Below, in pieces: positions 1 through 11,269 of a stretch of DNA of 50,789 bases (positions are counted from its first letter, which is position 1; the number at the start of each line of letters is the position of its first letter). Below the pieces are notes generated by a model, which saw only the letters and a program-made list of their open reading frames with translations, was not told where the DNA came from and searched no databases. The position numbers and the translations under genes were made by a program. The stretch lies in assembly GCA_009731375.1 (NCBI GenBank), contig BJOX01000334.1, positions 12,210 through 62,998 on the forward strand. Reading direction: 5' to 3'. The stretch comes from Paulinella micropora (taxonomy: Eukaryota > Cercozoa > Imbricatea > Euglyphida).

Positions 1-563
1 ATAATATCGGACTTCCACAATTCACGTCAAACAGAAGAAAGTTAACTACTTGCCCCTGAGGGACACGCTTTCAAACACAATAGAAGTGGTGAGAATGGAT
101 ACAGACATAGGGGCACTATCCTGATTTCAAAATTTGGACAGTAAAAATATAAATATATAAATATATAAAATACAAATAAAAACATCAATCCACAAATGCA
201 TTTCCATAAACAAGCACTCAGCCAACGCATGCTTCACACAATGAAGACACAGGACAACAAAGCTGAAATGTTGGTGAACCCGGCGTAGAAGTCAAGCGAT
301 TTATTGTGCAACTCGAAATGTACGGGCTTTGCCACCTGTAACACGTATCACGTGCGCACACATGAAATGCAGACGCAAGAGATACTGCTCAGCACAACAG
401 AGTCACCTCGCCACCAGTCTCCATCTGGAAGCTCTGCTCCAGCCAGTCGTCCCGGCATTCGAACCCAAACTTGGTATACCTTCACAACCGACAGCAGAAA
501 GTAAGGGACGTAATGTGACCACAAACCAAGCGAGACAGTAGTAGAAGCTGCATAGATGCTGAC
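1..563. other. Non-coding 3' flank of the FIG4-like gene
   Basis: I see no convincing gene here. The first 250 bases are AT-rich with a run of TATAAATA-type sequence near 150-175. The FIG4-like reading frame on the minus strand stops at 564-566 with TAA, but that TAA lies inside a GTAAGT, which is also a good donor core. The gene could therefore splice onward into this stretch. No downstream exon could be identified. Confidence 0.4.
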
Positions 564-3500
564 TTACTGTGTGAAGATAGCGAAGTTGGCGTTACTGATG
601 GGGTTATCCCCCAAATCATTACGGCCTGGTGCATAAAGGAGGGGTGGCGGAGGAAAGGCAAGCACGTTGCTGCGTTGAGAAGATGAGGAAGAAGATAGAG
701 ATGGCGCAAAAGAGTAGCCTGCACCCGTGGTTGTGCCCATTTTTCTGGAGACGACAGGCAGAGAGGAGGAGAGGGAGGACGACGACGAGGAGTTGGTCTT
801 TGTAGCTGTATAGGCTGCAGGTGTTCCAGCAGCAATTTGCTTTCCCACAGCGAAATCATTTTCTATTTCGGACGACTCTGCTCCGGCTGAACTGACGCCA
901 CTCTTCTCGTCGGTGTTGGAAAGATTATTTCTCCCGTCTGTACATGGCTGAGAGCTGGTGTTGCCGACTGGACCACTGACACTGTTTGCACTTCCAGCCG
1001 TTTGGCCTTCTTGCCTCGAGTACACCTTCTCAGCTTTAGATCCTTCTTGCATCAAAGCATCAACATCTAACCCCTCTTCCTCATCTTCATCGTGCTGCTC
1101 CTCTTCCACCAGCTCATCCTGCCCTTCAAGGCGTGATACCTTGACAGGTGAATCCATCTGCCAGTACCCGGTTCCCTCGGTTGCCTTCTCTGGAGAGTTC
1201 TCGCCAGCGCTGACCACTTTGAAGTGTTGCTCCTTGAGCGGCGAGGCGTTGGGCGAGTCGAGGGAGGCAGTTTCCTCCTCCTCTTCCTCCAGCAGCAGCT
1301 CCTCCTCTAGCACCCCTTCCTCAGGTTCTTCGTTCCCAGAGGTCTCTGCCTCTGGCCGTTCGGCCCCGGCAGGTCCGGCGGTACGGCTGGGCAGCGCGCG
1401 GGAGGACCTGGGCTGCCGTTGCGGGGGCATGGGCGTTGGCGGCACAGACTCGCCCTCGTCGGCCCACCAACCCTTCTCCTCTCTGGCAAGCTCTGCGGAG
1501 AACTTGCCTGCTGGAGGGTGAGGCGATTGTTTGTCGCGTTCAGGTTGCGCTAACCCAAGCACAGCAGAGCCTTGTGCATTGTCAGCACGCGAGGCTTCTA
1601 AGGGTACTGGAGTAGTGCCCGACGTAGCAGATGAAGCCACAACCGCCTGGTTGCCTTGCCCAGCCGTTTTGTTTTCAGGGAACAGCACAATCCAGGGTGA
1701 ACCCAGACTGGCCTTGCGGGGTAGCAGGCGTGCAGCCTGCAAGGGCGCACGGTTCCGTAGTTGCTCACGCTCCTGCATGCGTAACTGCCGCTCCTGCTCC
1801 TTCTCTTGCTCCATCTCATGCTCTTTGGCAGTCAGCTCATATAACATGGCATCGCGGAACCCGAACCTACAGCACCACACAGCACAGTACATCGTATCGC
1901 GTGAAGAACAGGCTCACCTCGCGTAGCGGCTGAAGAGATCCTGTGTGGCTGGAATTTCCGCCCGCCGCAAGCTCTCTTGATCTACACGGCAACAAACCAC
2001 CAACGAATGTTTTTGAGGTATCTTGTACGAATATTACCAATAAGCGCCAAGTCGCGCAAAGGCTCAATAGGCAACAAAGCATCGAACTTGAAGTCCCCAC
2101 CCAGTCCGATGGTGAGCCCGTGGTTCTTGTCACCTCGTTGCCCTTGTTGATGGGCGGGCGAGGGATTGGGGCTTCGACGACCTGGCATGACCAGCCCAGC
2201 TGCCGCAGTCCCAAAGCGACGCAAACGCTCCGCGATCATACTACGTTTGCTCTCGCCAGCACCCAGGACGCGCACGTAGTGAGGACGGCAGAGTGGATCC
2301 TGATGGAAGAAGAGATATCTATTTATTTTCAACGACGAATCTCTTTATTGCAACAACGAGTTCCGTGTGCACTCGTGCATGAATGTGTATGTAACCTGCA
2401 GGGCTGCATCAAAACCCTCCAACACCTCTGCAGGGTACCTGTATACATTTGCAACAGAGAACAAAAAAAGCAGAGTCATTCAGGCTGTTTTTCCTTGTCC
2501 AGCAATCTAGCAGGTAAAAGGAAGCTGACAGTTGTTGAAACTTGAGCATCCCGTTGAATTGTTGCTGCGTTTCGCACACACAGGTAAAGAGCGCAGCGGG
2601 GTGTGGCCCGCAAGCTGCGTCGTAATATCCATCATGCATAGCCAGCAGCTGCCTCTTTTCCTCTTCTTCTGGCTTCTCTTTGTTCTTTTGCTGTTTCTCC
2701 TTTTCCTCCTTTTGCTCTGTTTCTTGCTCGTGCTGCTCATGCTCCTCTCCACTGCTCCCAGCATGGCTTGCGTCGATGAATTCTCCCTGTTGAAGCCCTG
2801 CAGCCGCTAGCACAGCCGTGTATGCAGCTGCACCCACTGCTCTGGCCTCTTCAGCTAGCCGTTCCCGTGCTTTGGCCTGGGCCATCTGCAGAGCGCGCAG
2901 TCTAGTCTCGCGCTGCAGCTGTGCTTGGGACCAGAAGAAATTACCAGCTGCACGCGAGGTGGCCATGGAAGCAGGTACTGACAGCGTAGGATCGAGGGTC
3001 GAGTGTGTGATTGGAACGAAGCTGGGAAAAGCGTTATCAAGCGAGGTTGTTCCATCCAGATCCATAGCCAAAATGTCCTTAGGCTCGGCCAACCTCCCGC
3101 AGACACCACAGAAAGAGGCAGGATGAGTCCTTGTGGCATCATAAGGCAATCGCCCTCCGCCCTGTCTGATGGGTCCCCCAGGTCATCCACCGGTTCCTCG
3201 GGGCTCGTAACCCAGACTCCAGGCTGAACACCGTCCGCAACCTTGTCCACCCCGTTTGACAACACAGCCTCCTCAATATCTTCAGCACTGGATTTTTTTA
3301 GGCTAGGCCATTCAGCGAGCATGCTGGAGGTGTCAGACCCAGGAATTGCTGCATTTTCCGTGGTCTCCCGTCTGACTTCTGGGGGGGCCGTGGCAAAATC
3401 AGCTCCTCTTTCGCCGCCCGCCGCGGAGGCCAAGGCGGATGCATCCTCCTTGCTGGTCTCGGCAGCAGCCTCCAGGCTGGTACCTAACTCCTTCGGTTCT

Positions 3501-5187
3501 GATGGCCTTTCACTGCCACTGAGTACACTGCCCTTTCTGCTGCCCTTCATGCTGTCGGGGGTTAAAGGCAAGGCACGGGCCGCAGAGGCTGCACGGCTGT
3601 GACCCGGCCGGCGCCACTCATAGATGGCGTGGGAGGTGCTCTCAGGCAGGAGCGCTCGACGGAGCATGGGCTGGAACTGAAGAACGGGAGGAATCTCATC
3701 CACGAGCTTGACACCCTGTTACATGGTGGCAAGAGAGCAATATGCAAAGTGTAGAACGGTACAAGACAGGCAAGCACAAAAGTGACCTCCTCGTCGCCAT
3801 CATTTTCTTCATGTTTTCGCAAAGCAGTGCGCCACCAGCTATCATTAGCAAACACACAACGACCGGCCAGAAAAGGCACCTCTTCCATGGACTTGTGATG
3901 TAAATAGTAGTCTGAGTTCAGTTCCCAGATTGTGCTGTCCTCGCTGTCGCGCGACGGTATGTACCGGCCCAAAAAGAGGTTGATGGCGTCTTGTTTGCTG
4001 GTGTCTTGGAAAGAGTTCTGGTAGTGGCGCATCAGCGACACTAGCATTTCTTTGGGCTTGTCTGCCAGCGGGACCGACGTCTTCTTCATGGGCATGCTCT
4101 TGGCACGGTCCTTTTTCATCTGCCGGTGCATCTGCGAGCCGCCATATTGAAACGCTAGTCGATCTCCCATACGCTCATACATAGCCAACAGCACCTGAAA
4201 CATGAAACCACACGAACTAGAGCGAAGGATACGAAATGCACGAAATGAAGAATGCACGTATCCTGGCTCTCTGGACTCCCATACGCAGGGACAAGGGTTG
4301 GTAGCAAACCTGCACGAGCTCGCTGGCGACGGGGAAGTGAGAAATGGAGACGCCTGAAGACAGACCGCCTCCGCCCTTACTGGCCTCGTGCTTGGTTGGT
4401 GGGGGCGTGAAGCCCAGGGCATACAACATGTATCTGAAAAAACAAGCAAACCCGGCAATTAAAGCCCAGCAAATTATGGAAACAGAAAGCCGAGTATAGT
4501 GGCCGACGCTAATAGCTTTGCGTTTCTTGATTATGAGCCTCTCACCCCTTCTATGCTCAACCGAGTCATTATCTAGTTTTGACATGCAAATACATATTAC
4601 ACGAGTGCGCACTTGCCGACCACGAACTGCGCGACGTTGGTGCGGTCCAGGGAGTCGATACAGTTCACCCGCAACACACCCTTCTGTAACCTGCAGACAG
4701 CGCGGCATCACCAGGGCTACAACGAATCCAGCTTCATTGACGAGCACGAGAGAGCTTGATTTTGCGTCAAATCTTTGATAGCTTTTCTATCAATCTAGAA
4801 ACTTTTCATATGTTCGATGTTTTGGTTGCCTCCATGAGCATGAATAGCGGCTCTGATGAGTTTCTAATTACCTAGCTTATGCATGCAAACCAGCAAGCTC
4901 TTCAAGCATCCTCTCTTATTGCGGAGAAAATGTATGACACCGTTGAGATGAGGACTTGAGGTGCGAGTTGACGGCTGATAGAGGGCAGAAGACGAGAGAA
5001 CCTTGCGACGTTGGCGTCAGACATGTCCAGGTTTCTGAGCGACTCGTGGCTGGGTTTGAGGTGCATGGTTTCGTGAGCACGCACTTGCCTCGAGTCGGGG
5101 CGAGGGTGTGGATGAAATAAGCCCGTGCGCTGCACAGCCCAATGCGCGATCACAGCCAACTCGTCCACCACTGACACCTGTCTCATT
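564..5187 (-). CDS. FIG4: FIG4-like SAC-domain polyphosphoinositide phosphatase, multi-exon, 5' part missing
   Basis: SAC-family enzymes of the FIG4 group act on PI(3,5)P2 at endolysosomal membranes. Exons I can place on the minus strand with GT-AG borders: 5187-5085 (motif [15 protein letters not shown]), 4683-4613 (P-loop CIDSLDRTN, the family CX5R(T/S) catalytic motif, then AQFVVGK), 4433-4310 (YMLYALGF), 4194-3787 ([41 protein letters not shown]), then 3715 onward. Phases of the first four junctions agree. Downstream exons (about 3715-3140, 3149-2580, 2299-2038, 1866-564) form a long tail rich in Ser, Glu and Ala with a Glu/Lys/Gln coiled-coil-like stretch. A frame change near 3140-3180 has no clear intron, and the 2038/1866 junction phase is unresolved. 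The N-terminal roughly 350 residues expected of the family are not visible upstream, where FAS1-related repeat DNA begins at 5285. The identity of the SAC core is firm; the tail model is approximate. Confidence 0.85.
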
Positions 5188-6053
5188 CTGCAACACACGC
5201 ACAGATAATGACACACTTGCACTAAGAAGACAAGAATGCGAATAGTTTCCGGATTGCTACCGTGAGTGCTTCTTGAAATTCCAGGCTCATTCGTCGATGT
5301 TTGTGACCGAAAAAGAAACAAGAGGACAAGTCTGCACGATGTGGAAGTTGGTTTGACTCAGTTTTTATTTCCTTTTTTTGTGCCCTCCCCTCTTATCTGT
5401 GTCTGAAATGTTTTATCTCCCAGAAAGTGATGGTAGGATTTGTGTCTTCTTGGCCGTCACATCGTTTTCATTTTCTTCTGTTCTTTTTCTTTCATTTCTC
5501 TCTGTTCTTCCTGCTATTGAAGGGTAATGTGCCTAAACGTGCTGGGTTACTACAAACCCGACCTCTCTAGCTCCCTGCAGATGCGTTCATTCCCGTGTGA
5601 GCTGAGCCTTCACAGGCAGTGCTTGCTGTGTAAACAGATTGACTAGCACTGCCAATACCACCCGCTTCAAATTATTGTACCGCACCTGAGACGTGAGGCA
5701 CAACTTAAATAATTTCGAAAACAAAAGCACACACACACACACCTCAGCAATATTGAGGAATTGTTTGCTTCGTAGTCCTGTCTATGTTCCCGATTTGCAT
5801 GTACCCGTCGCTAACTGCCGAATGAGGAACAAGGAGTTGATGCGACTGAGTTAGATTCGTGAGAAATGTTTGTAGCTTGAGACTTTTTATAGGTTTGTGC
5901 TTGACTCATAAGAACAGACAAGTATACAAAGTATTGCGTACTCGTAAAAGGGTACATGTAAAGCAAAAACTATGCTTTCTTCGATCATGTCCTCTGTCCA
6001 CATCATATCGTACGCTCTGCTTGTTTACGCCTTGATCCTTGTAATCCATGTAG
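5188..6053. other. Non-coding stretch between the FIG4-like gene and FAS1 gene A
   Basis: It contains block 5285-5358, which recurs at 7080-7154, a short (CA)n run near 5732-5743, and the presumed intron that ends with the acceptor ATCCATGTAG at 6053. No upstream FIG4 exon and no start exon for the FAS1 gene could be recognised. Confidence 0.5.
5285..5358. repeat. Direct repeat, copy 1 (mate 7080-7154)
   Basis: The 74-bp block beginning GCTCATTCGTCGATG matches 7080-7154 with one substitution and one inserted base. The spacing of about 1.8 kb is close to the 1,655-bp offset of the duplicated FAS1 exon, so both belong to one tandem duplication. The block abuts FIG4-side DNA at 5284. Confidence 0.9.
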
Positions 6054-6941
6054 CTCTTTGCGCCCACGAACGCGGCGTTTGCGGCGGCTGGCGTCGATCT
6101 GTCAGATGCTAGGGCTGTGAACGCGATCCTGAAGTATCATATGCTAGGGGCTCGATTTCAAGTAAAAGACTTTGGGGCATACCAGCTGTTGCCGACGCTG
6201 ATGACTGACGCAGGCTACGTGAATCTAGGGCCTGGCATGCCGCAGGTGGTGCGGCTGACTGCTTCTGTGAGCATGCATCCTGTGCAGCTGAACTGGAATG
6301 TCCCAGGCGAGGCTGCGTCTACATCCACGGTGAGCGAGGCGGACGTTCTGGCTTTGAACGGAGTCATTCATATCGTCGACAAAGTGCTGCAACTGCCTCC
6401 GCGTTTGTCGGCGGCGGCTGCGGCTACTGGCACGCTGAGCAAACTAATCGCCGCATGGGAGCGTACTGGTCTCATGCGTCAGCTAAAAAACACTCCGTCC
6501 TTGACCATTTTCGCGCCTGTAGATGAAGGCTTGGCAAGGTTAGGGATCGATTTGGACGATCTGAGCAATGAGGACTTGAGGCGGATGCTGTTGAATCACG
6601 TGGTCGCTGGTCGGGTAGTGTACAGCAACAACTTTCTGGACGGGCAGACGCTTACGACGATGCTGGGCGAAGCTGCCAGCATCAAGGCGTTGGAAGGGAC
6701 TGAAATAACTGTGACGGCTGCTTCGGGCGCAAGCGCAGTAAAGAAGGTTGCAGACGTCTTGATGCAGAATGGCGTAATTCACTTGATCGATGGAGTTCTC
6801 TTTCCCGAGCGCTTTGGCCCAGGCCAATCGATCGCAACGAACCTACAGCAGAATGCCGATCTTAGCACGCTGGTCTTTGATGAGGCGTTGGGTGGAGAGT
6901 TTGTTATGTTTGTTGTGTGCTGGAGCAGGCCTCGATCGTGA
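6054..6941 (+). CDS. Fasciclin (FAS1) domain protein A, internal exon
   Basis: FAS1 domains are secreted or surface adhesion modules in algae, plants and animals. The exon opens after the acceptor at 6051-6053 with LFAPTNAAFAAAGVDL, the H1 box of a first FAS1 domain, which ends with the H2-type NGVIHIVDKVL near 6357-6389. A second full domain follows: TLSKLIAAWERTG, SLTIFAPVDEGLARLG, LLNHVVAGRVVYS, then VLMQNGVIHLIDGVL near 6757-6800. A third domain appears to start (NADLSTLVFDEAL) just before a possible donor at 6892, so the stop at 6939-6941 may be intronic. Start exon and signal peptide are not seen. The first domain is nearly identical to that of the next gene. Confidence 0.85.
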   Translation, partial: LFAPTNAAFAAAGVDLSDARAVNAILKYHMLGARFQVKDFGAYQLLPTLMTDAGYVNLGPGMPQVVRLTASVSMHPVQLNWNVPGEAASTSTVSEADVLALNGVIHIVDKVLQLPPRLSAAAAATGTLSKLIAAWERTGLMRQLKNTPSLTIFAPVDEGLARLGIDLDDLSNEDLRRMLLNHVVAGRVVYSNNFLDGQTLTTMLGEAASIKALEGTEITVTAASGASAVKKVADVLMQNGVIHLIDGVLFPERFGPGQSIATNLQQNADLSTLVFDEALGGEFVMFVVCWSRPRS

Positions 6942-7708
6942 GTAATTTTGCGGATCCTGCAGTGGAGGGACTTCTGCAAGACGTGGGTCGGAAGCTGACG
7001 GTCGGCCCTGAGCCCTGTTTTGTGTGAAGCCTTTGCTTCCGCTTTTCGTTTCTCCTATGCTGTGCTTCATCACCGCGTTGCTCATTCGTCGATGTTTGTG
7101 ACCGAAAGAGAAACAAGAGGAGCAAGTCTGCACGATGTGGAAGTTGGTTTGACTTGTGTGGTGGTTCGGCTGTTGTACGTTCAACCTTCTGAATTCTTCC
7201 TTCTGGGGTTCCGAACTTGTGAAAACGAAGTTTGAGGGTACTCCAGAAAAGTGTGTTCTGATTGGAGCGTAGCTCCGCAGAAGTGGCATTTTATTTAAGG
7301 GGTAGCTCGGAAAGGTGCAAGGCTGCAATACACACTGGATAGCGGGCTTCAGTGCGAAATGATAGGAGGGGGGGGGGGTGGCAGGTGCTCGTGATTGGAT
7401 AGCTGAAACGTGGGTAAATACAGATCTGATATGCCGTGGCTGCTTTTTCATCAAAATTTCCAGGACTCGTGTTTGCAGCTTTCCGCATGCTTGAGGGCAA
7501 GAAGCAGCGTGTACACTTTGCTGCGAAATTCTATAACTCAACTTCCATGCGTCTTCTTTTGCCCCCCCCCCCCTAATCTCCTCACCCTCTCTCCCCACCT
7601 CCCTTCCTCCTGTACCCTATTACAAATGTGCAGTTATTTGTCGGTTCTTTGCTTTCTTCAATGGTGTCCTCTGTCCGTTTACGCCTTGTATCCTTGTAAT
7701 CCATGTAG
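6942..7708. other. Intron or intergenic DNA between the FAS1 copies
   Basis: It holds repeat copy 2 (7080-7154), G and C homopolymers at 7369-7378 and 7563-7573, and an acceptor-like segment that also precedes copy A (TCCTTGTAATCCATGTAG, ending 7708). A short possible continuation of the third FAS1 domain follows 6955 but could not be assigned with confidence. Confidence 0.5.
7080..7154. repeat. Direct repeat, copy 2 (mate 5285-5358)
   Basis: See the copy at 5285-5358. It differs by one substitution and one extra base. It lies about 630 bp upstream of FAS1 copy B, as copy 1 lies about 770 bp upstream of copy A. Confidence 0.9.
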
Positions 7709-8574
7709 CTCTTTGCGCCCACGAACGCGGCGTTTGCGGCGGCTGGCGTCGATCTGTCAGATGCTAGGGCTGTGAACGCGATCCTGAAGTATCATATGCT
7801 AGGGGCTCGATTTTAAGTAGAGGACTTTGGGGCATACCAGCTGTTGCCGACGCTGATGACTGACGCAGGCTACGTGAATCTAGGGCCTGGCATGCCGCAG
7901 GTGGTGCGGCTGACTGCTTCTGTGAGCATGCATCCTGTGCAGCTGAACTGGAATGTTCCGGGTGAGGCGGCCTCTACATCCACGGTGAGCGAGGCGGACG
8001 TGCTGGCTTTGAATGGAATCATCCACATCGTCGACAAAGTGCTGAAGCCACCACCTGTATTCACTACCTACGTTTCAAAAGTCCAGACTCTTAGCCTGCT
8101 AGAAGACTCACTGGAGCGTGCTAATCTTTTACGTATGTGGGAGACAAAGGGCGCCTTGACTATCTTCGCCCCGACAGACGAAGCGTTTGCAAATTCAGGA
8201 GTTTGTTTGAACTCCTTGAGCGATGAAGAACTCTCAAGGTTGTTGCTGAATCACGTGGTAACTGGGCAGGTAGTGTACAGCGTTGATTTTTGGAAGGACA
8301 ACAATTGCCTACTATGTCTGGTGAAAATCTCACCATAACGCGTTATCTCAATAAGTGGATCGCACATACCTTGCGTTCGGGTGCTGGAGTGGACAAAGCT
8401 CCCGATGTATTGATCCAAAATGGAGTGGTGCATGTTATTGATGCTGTGCTGTTGCCTCGAGACTACATGAATAGGTGCCCTTCGCACACTGTACCGGATC
8501 CGTACGTGCTTGGAGTTAGCGATTTGATCGGCATATTGTTCGCTGTTGTGGTGGTCGCTGCAGGTAAACTCTGA
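7709..8574 (+). pseudogene. Fasciclin (FAS1) domain gene B, broken by a stop codon and a frameshift
   Basis: The first 336 bp (7709-8044) mirror exon 6054-6389 of copy A almost base for base. A C-to-T change makes TAA at 7814-7816 where copy A has CAA, ending the frame after GARF. The second FAS1 domain is diverged but clear: ALTIFAPTDEAFANSG, LLNHVVTGQVVYSVDF, then VLIQNGVVHVIDAVL. A T run at 8287-8291 is one base short relative to the frame needed, shifting the rest into another frame. The C-terminus carries a hydrophobic tail (IGILFAVVVVAAG) ending at TGA 8572-8574, which suggests a membrane or GPI-anchor signal. The stop or the shift could be an assembly error, but two independent lesions favour a pseudogene. 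Confidence 0.8.
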
Positions 8575-10537
8575 TATAGCTATCACTGCTGTCACTGTAC
8601 TTCATCTTTTGTTGTGTTTTATTTTTCTAGGGTGTTGTTTCTTGTATGGCATCTTAAAGAGCACTTGCTCAGACTTTTGGAGGTCGACATTTGCTTCCTC
8701 GAAGACTTCCCTTGAAGACATTTCTTTATTACCAACACGACGGAGGGAGAACAGCTACTCTCTTTTTGACACAGAATAAGCTATTCGCATTATATGAAAA
8801 ACGAAATGTGACAGTTTTCCCTTCGATTCCTCTAGTGTTTCTTTGACTGTTTTGTTGTTGTTGTCGATGCTTGGTCATCGTATTAAAAGTTGTTGTCGCT
8901 GTTGTTGTTGTGTGACAATTACTATTGAAAATAATGGTTGTTGTCGTCGTGACGCTCGTCGTCGTCCGACTCGTCGTCCTTGTGCAGCTGCTGTTGAAGT
9001 TGATACTTTAATCTTTTAGCTTCACACTTAGACTGATAGACTCTGACAACAATCACGTACGTTCCATAACATTGTATAATTATTACTGTCGACATTCAAA
9101 TTACACATAAAAAATTTTATATATATATACAGTTAAACCTGTATAAAAAGTTAAACCTATATAAAAGTTAGACATGTATACAAAGTTGAACCTATATATA
9201 AAGTTAGACATGTATACAAAGTTCGACATGTAATAAATAGTTCCGGCAACCTGCATAAAATGGTTCGACCCTATACCGTGGCAGGTCGAACTGTTTTATA
9301 CAGATCGACTTGAACTAATTTATGTCAATTGATTTTTTTTTCCGAGGCTCAAAACTTCTGCCGCAGCCGCGCCCCGGGCCGCCTGATTAATATTAATATT
9401 AATACTAATATTATTATTATTATTATTATTTTATATATTAATATGATTAATAATCTTTCTTTTATTAATATTATATACTAGTAATGATCTATTCATGTAG
9501 TATTATTATCAACCCGGGCTTTAACGTGACGGGGGCAGTCGGTTTACTAGATCCCCTCGAGGGGATCCATCTTGAATAAATTTATCACATAGTCACAATA
9601 AAGAAATTTTTTTGTTTATTTTAACTCGCTTGAGCGGCATACTGTATATATTATTATTAATAATAATACAGGTATGAATACTAGTGAGTTTGGACCTGGT
9701 TACTTAGTATTAATACACCGTGACTGTGACACGGCGGCGGGTTGTCAATCACAGTTGACATCAAAATATTTCCCAGTACAAGAAAGTGACTTACCTACAA
9801 TACAATATATATTTGTGGCGTTGGGAGAAAACCCTCGCGACTTCTGCAAACGGCGACCGGAACTCGGGGCGTCCCCCTCATACCGGCCAACTGCTTCCCA
9901 CGTAAAAGAATTTAACAATACTGAACAATTCCCGCCAGTCTAACTGACGACGTCACACAAAAGATGTACCTCCAGAAAATGACACACGAAACGGCCTGAT
10001 ATGTGCAATAATGGTAATGGTAAAAAGCTAGTGCCACCAGTACCAGAAAAGGTACTCTGAATGACTGTATTAATAACTAATAATACTACTAACCGTAACG
10101 AATAATGCTAACTTATAAAATAGCAATATGGACATAGCTGAGGAGGAAGGGTCTACTTAATTGTCCAATGCTCCCCCTTACTTAGACTCCCTTACTGGTC
10201 AGTGTCTAACCATACCGTGCTACTAACAACTAGATTAGAAAAATGAGCAAAGCGCAAAGTGAGCTACCCTACGTCTCCAGTGGAGTTCGGCTATACAGCT
10301 GCACTATATCAACTAAAGCGCTATAGGCACAACAGTGCACAAAATAATACTAAGCGAAAGCAGTGGTGCTAGCCTATGTCTCCACAGCTTGTGGAGTTCG
10401 GCAATCTAGTCACCTAATTGTTAATATCTATCCCCGGACCACCGGGAACCTGACAATAGTCATACCCAAAGTCCACGTTGGAGAAAGTCCTGCTGTCGGG
10501 GGGTTGTCCCTCTGAGAGGGAGCGGTTCCCCGAGTCT
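8575..10537. other. AT-rich intergenic DNA with simple repeats
   Basis: No gene is supported. It contains GTT/GTC triplet-rich sequence (8856-8995), a degenerate minisatellite (9132-9312), AT-only stretches with (ATT)n (9386-9480), a short palindrome GATCCCCTCGAGGGGATC near 9550, and an imperfect pair of short repeats (about 10264-10292 and 10372-10405). The right end may include the LTR of the Copia element at 10538, but no LTR pair could be defined by eye. Confidence 0.5.
9132..9312. repeat. Degenerate minisatellite, about 17-19 bp unit
   Basis: Six to nine imperfect units of the form TTARACMTRTATAMAAAG follow one another, for example GTTAGACATGTATACAAAG twice, decaying into GTTCGAC-containing units at the right end. 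The sequence is AT-rich and non-coding. Confidence 0.75.
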
Positions 10538-11269
10538 TTAATCATGGGCCACGTGCCGAACCCGACGGTCGTAAGGCTCACCCCGCATAGCCTTAGTGTT
10601 TATGTCGGCCAGATTGTCGGTTGAGCCCACCTTCTCGTTGACAACGAGCCCGGCGTCCACCTTCTGGTTGATGATGGCGCATCGCAGGTTCACATGCCCC
10701 AGCTTCCTAGCAAACACATTGCTGTCGGCAAGGTCCAACGCTCCCTGGTTGTCGCCGTACAGGATGGGGGGCTGCCCCCACCCGTACGGCCCCATGGCGT
10801 CCGCGACCCGGCCGTCTGCGATTCCCTGCACAAAGTTCACAATCTTGTCTTGTCCATGATAAGACTCCACCATTGCATAAACCTCCGCCTCACACGAGGA
10901 GGCTTCGGGCCGCTGGCACCAGACGCGCGCCGACCGCCGCCTCTTCTGGGTCCCCGCTGCCGGGCACAGCCGCCACCAGCTCGTCGCTCAGCGCTCGCGC
11001 CTTCTCTTCCACACGCGCACGCAGGGTTGCGTCTTTCGGGTGGACCACCGACACGTTCCGTTTCATGCAGAAGGGGAGCACTGAGCCTCCCAGAAAGAAA
11101 TGAAAGCCCGGGCGCGACAATCTTCCGGCATACCCTTCCAACTTGAGTCGGCCCACGACATCAAGCGGGTGCCGTTCGCTTTAGTAAAGCGAATGCCTTT
11201 TGAACGCGTACCGCTAAGGTACAACCTGCTCGGCTTGCTGATAATTGAACAACTCGGGCTTGGAGGCAT
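10538..11269 (-). pseudogene. Copia copy 1 RNase H, frameshifted
   Basis: Pieces in two or three frames carry the Copia RNase H signature: MSWADSSWKG near 11175 (family Y-x-D-A/S-D-W-A), then ILYGDNQGALDLA and a LGHVNLRCAIINQKVDAG helix, and DNLADINTKAM near the end. The family order is preserved but the middle is scrambled by frameshifts. A purine/pyrimidine-rich stretch just beyond the stop (about 10490-10530) could hold the polypurine tract. Confidence 0.8.

Noticed and set aside
958-1521. Plus-strand Ser-rich open frame opposite the FIG4-like tail
   Set aside because: It is the antisense of acidic Glu/Ser codons of the minus-strand gene.
9674-9943. 89-codon plus-strand open frame
   Set aside because: No recognisable domain, no neighbouring gene, AT-rich surroundings; it may be chance.
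10000-10537. LTR of Copia copy 1
   Set aside because: No matching copy was found on the other side of the element, so no LTR boundaries can be given.
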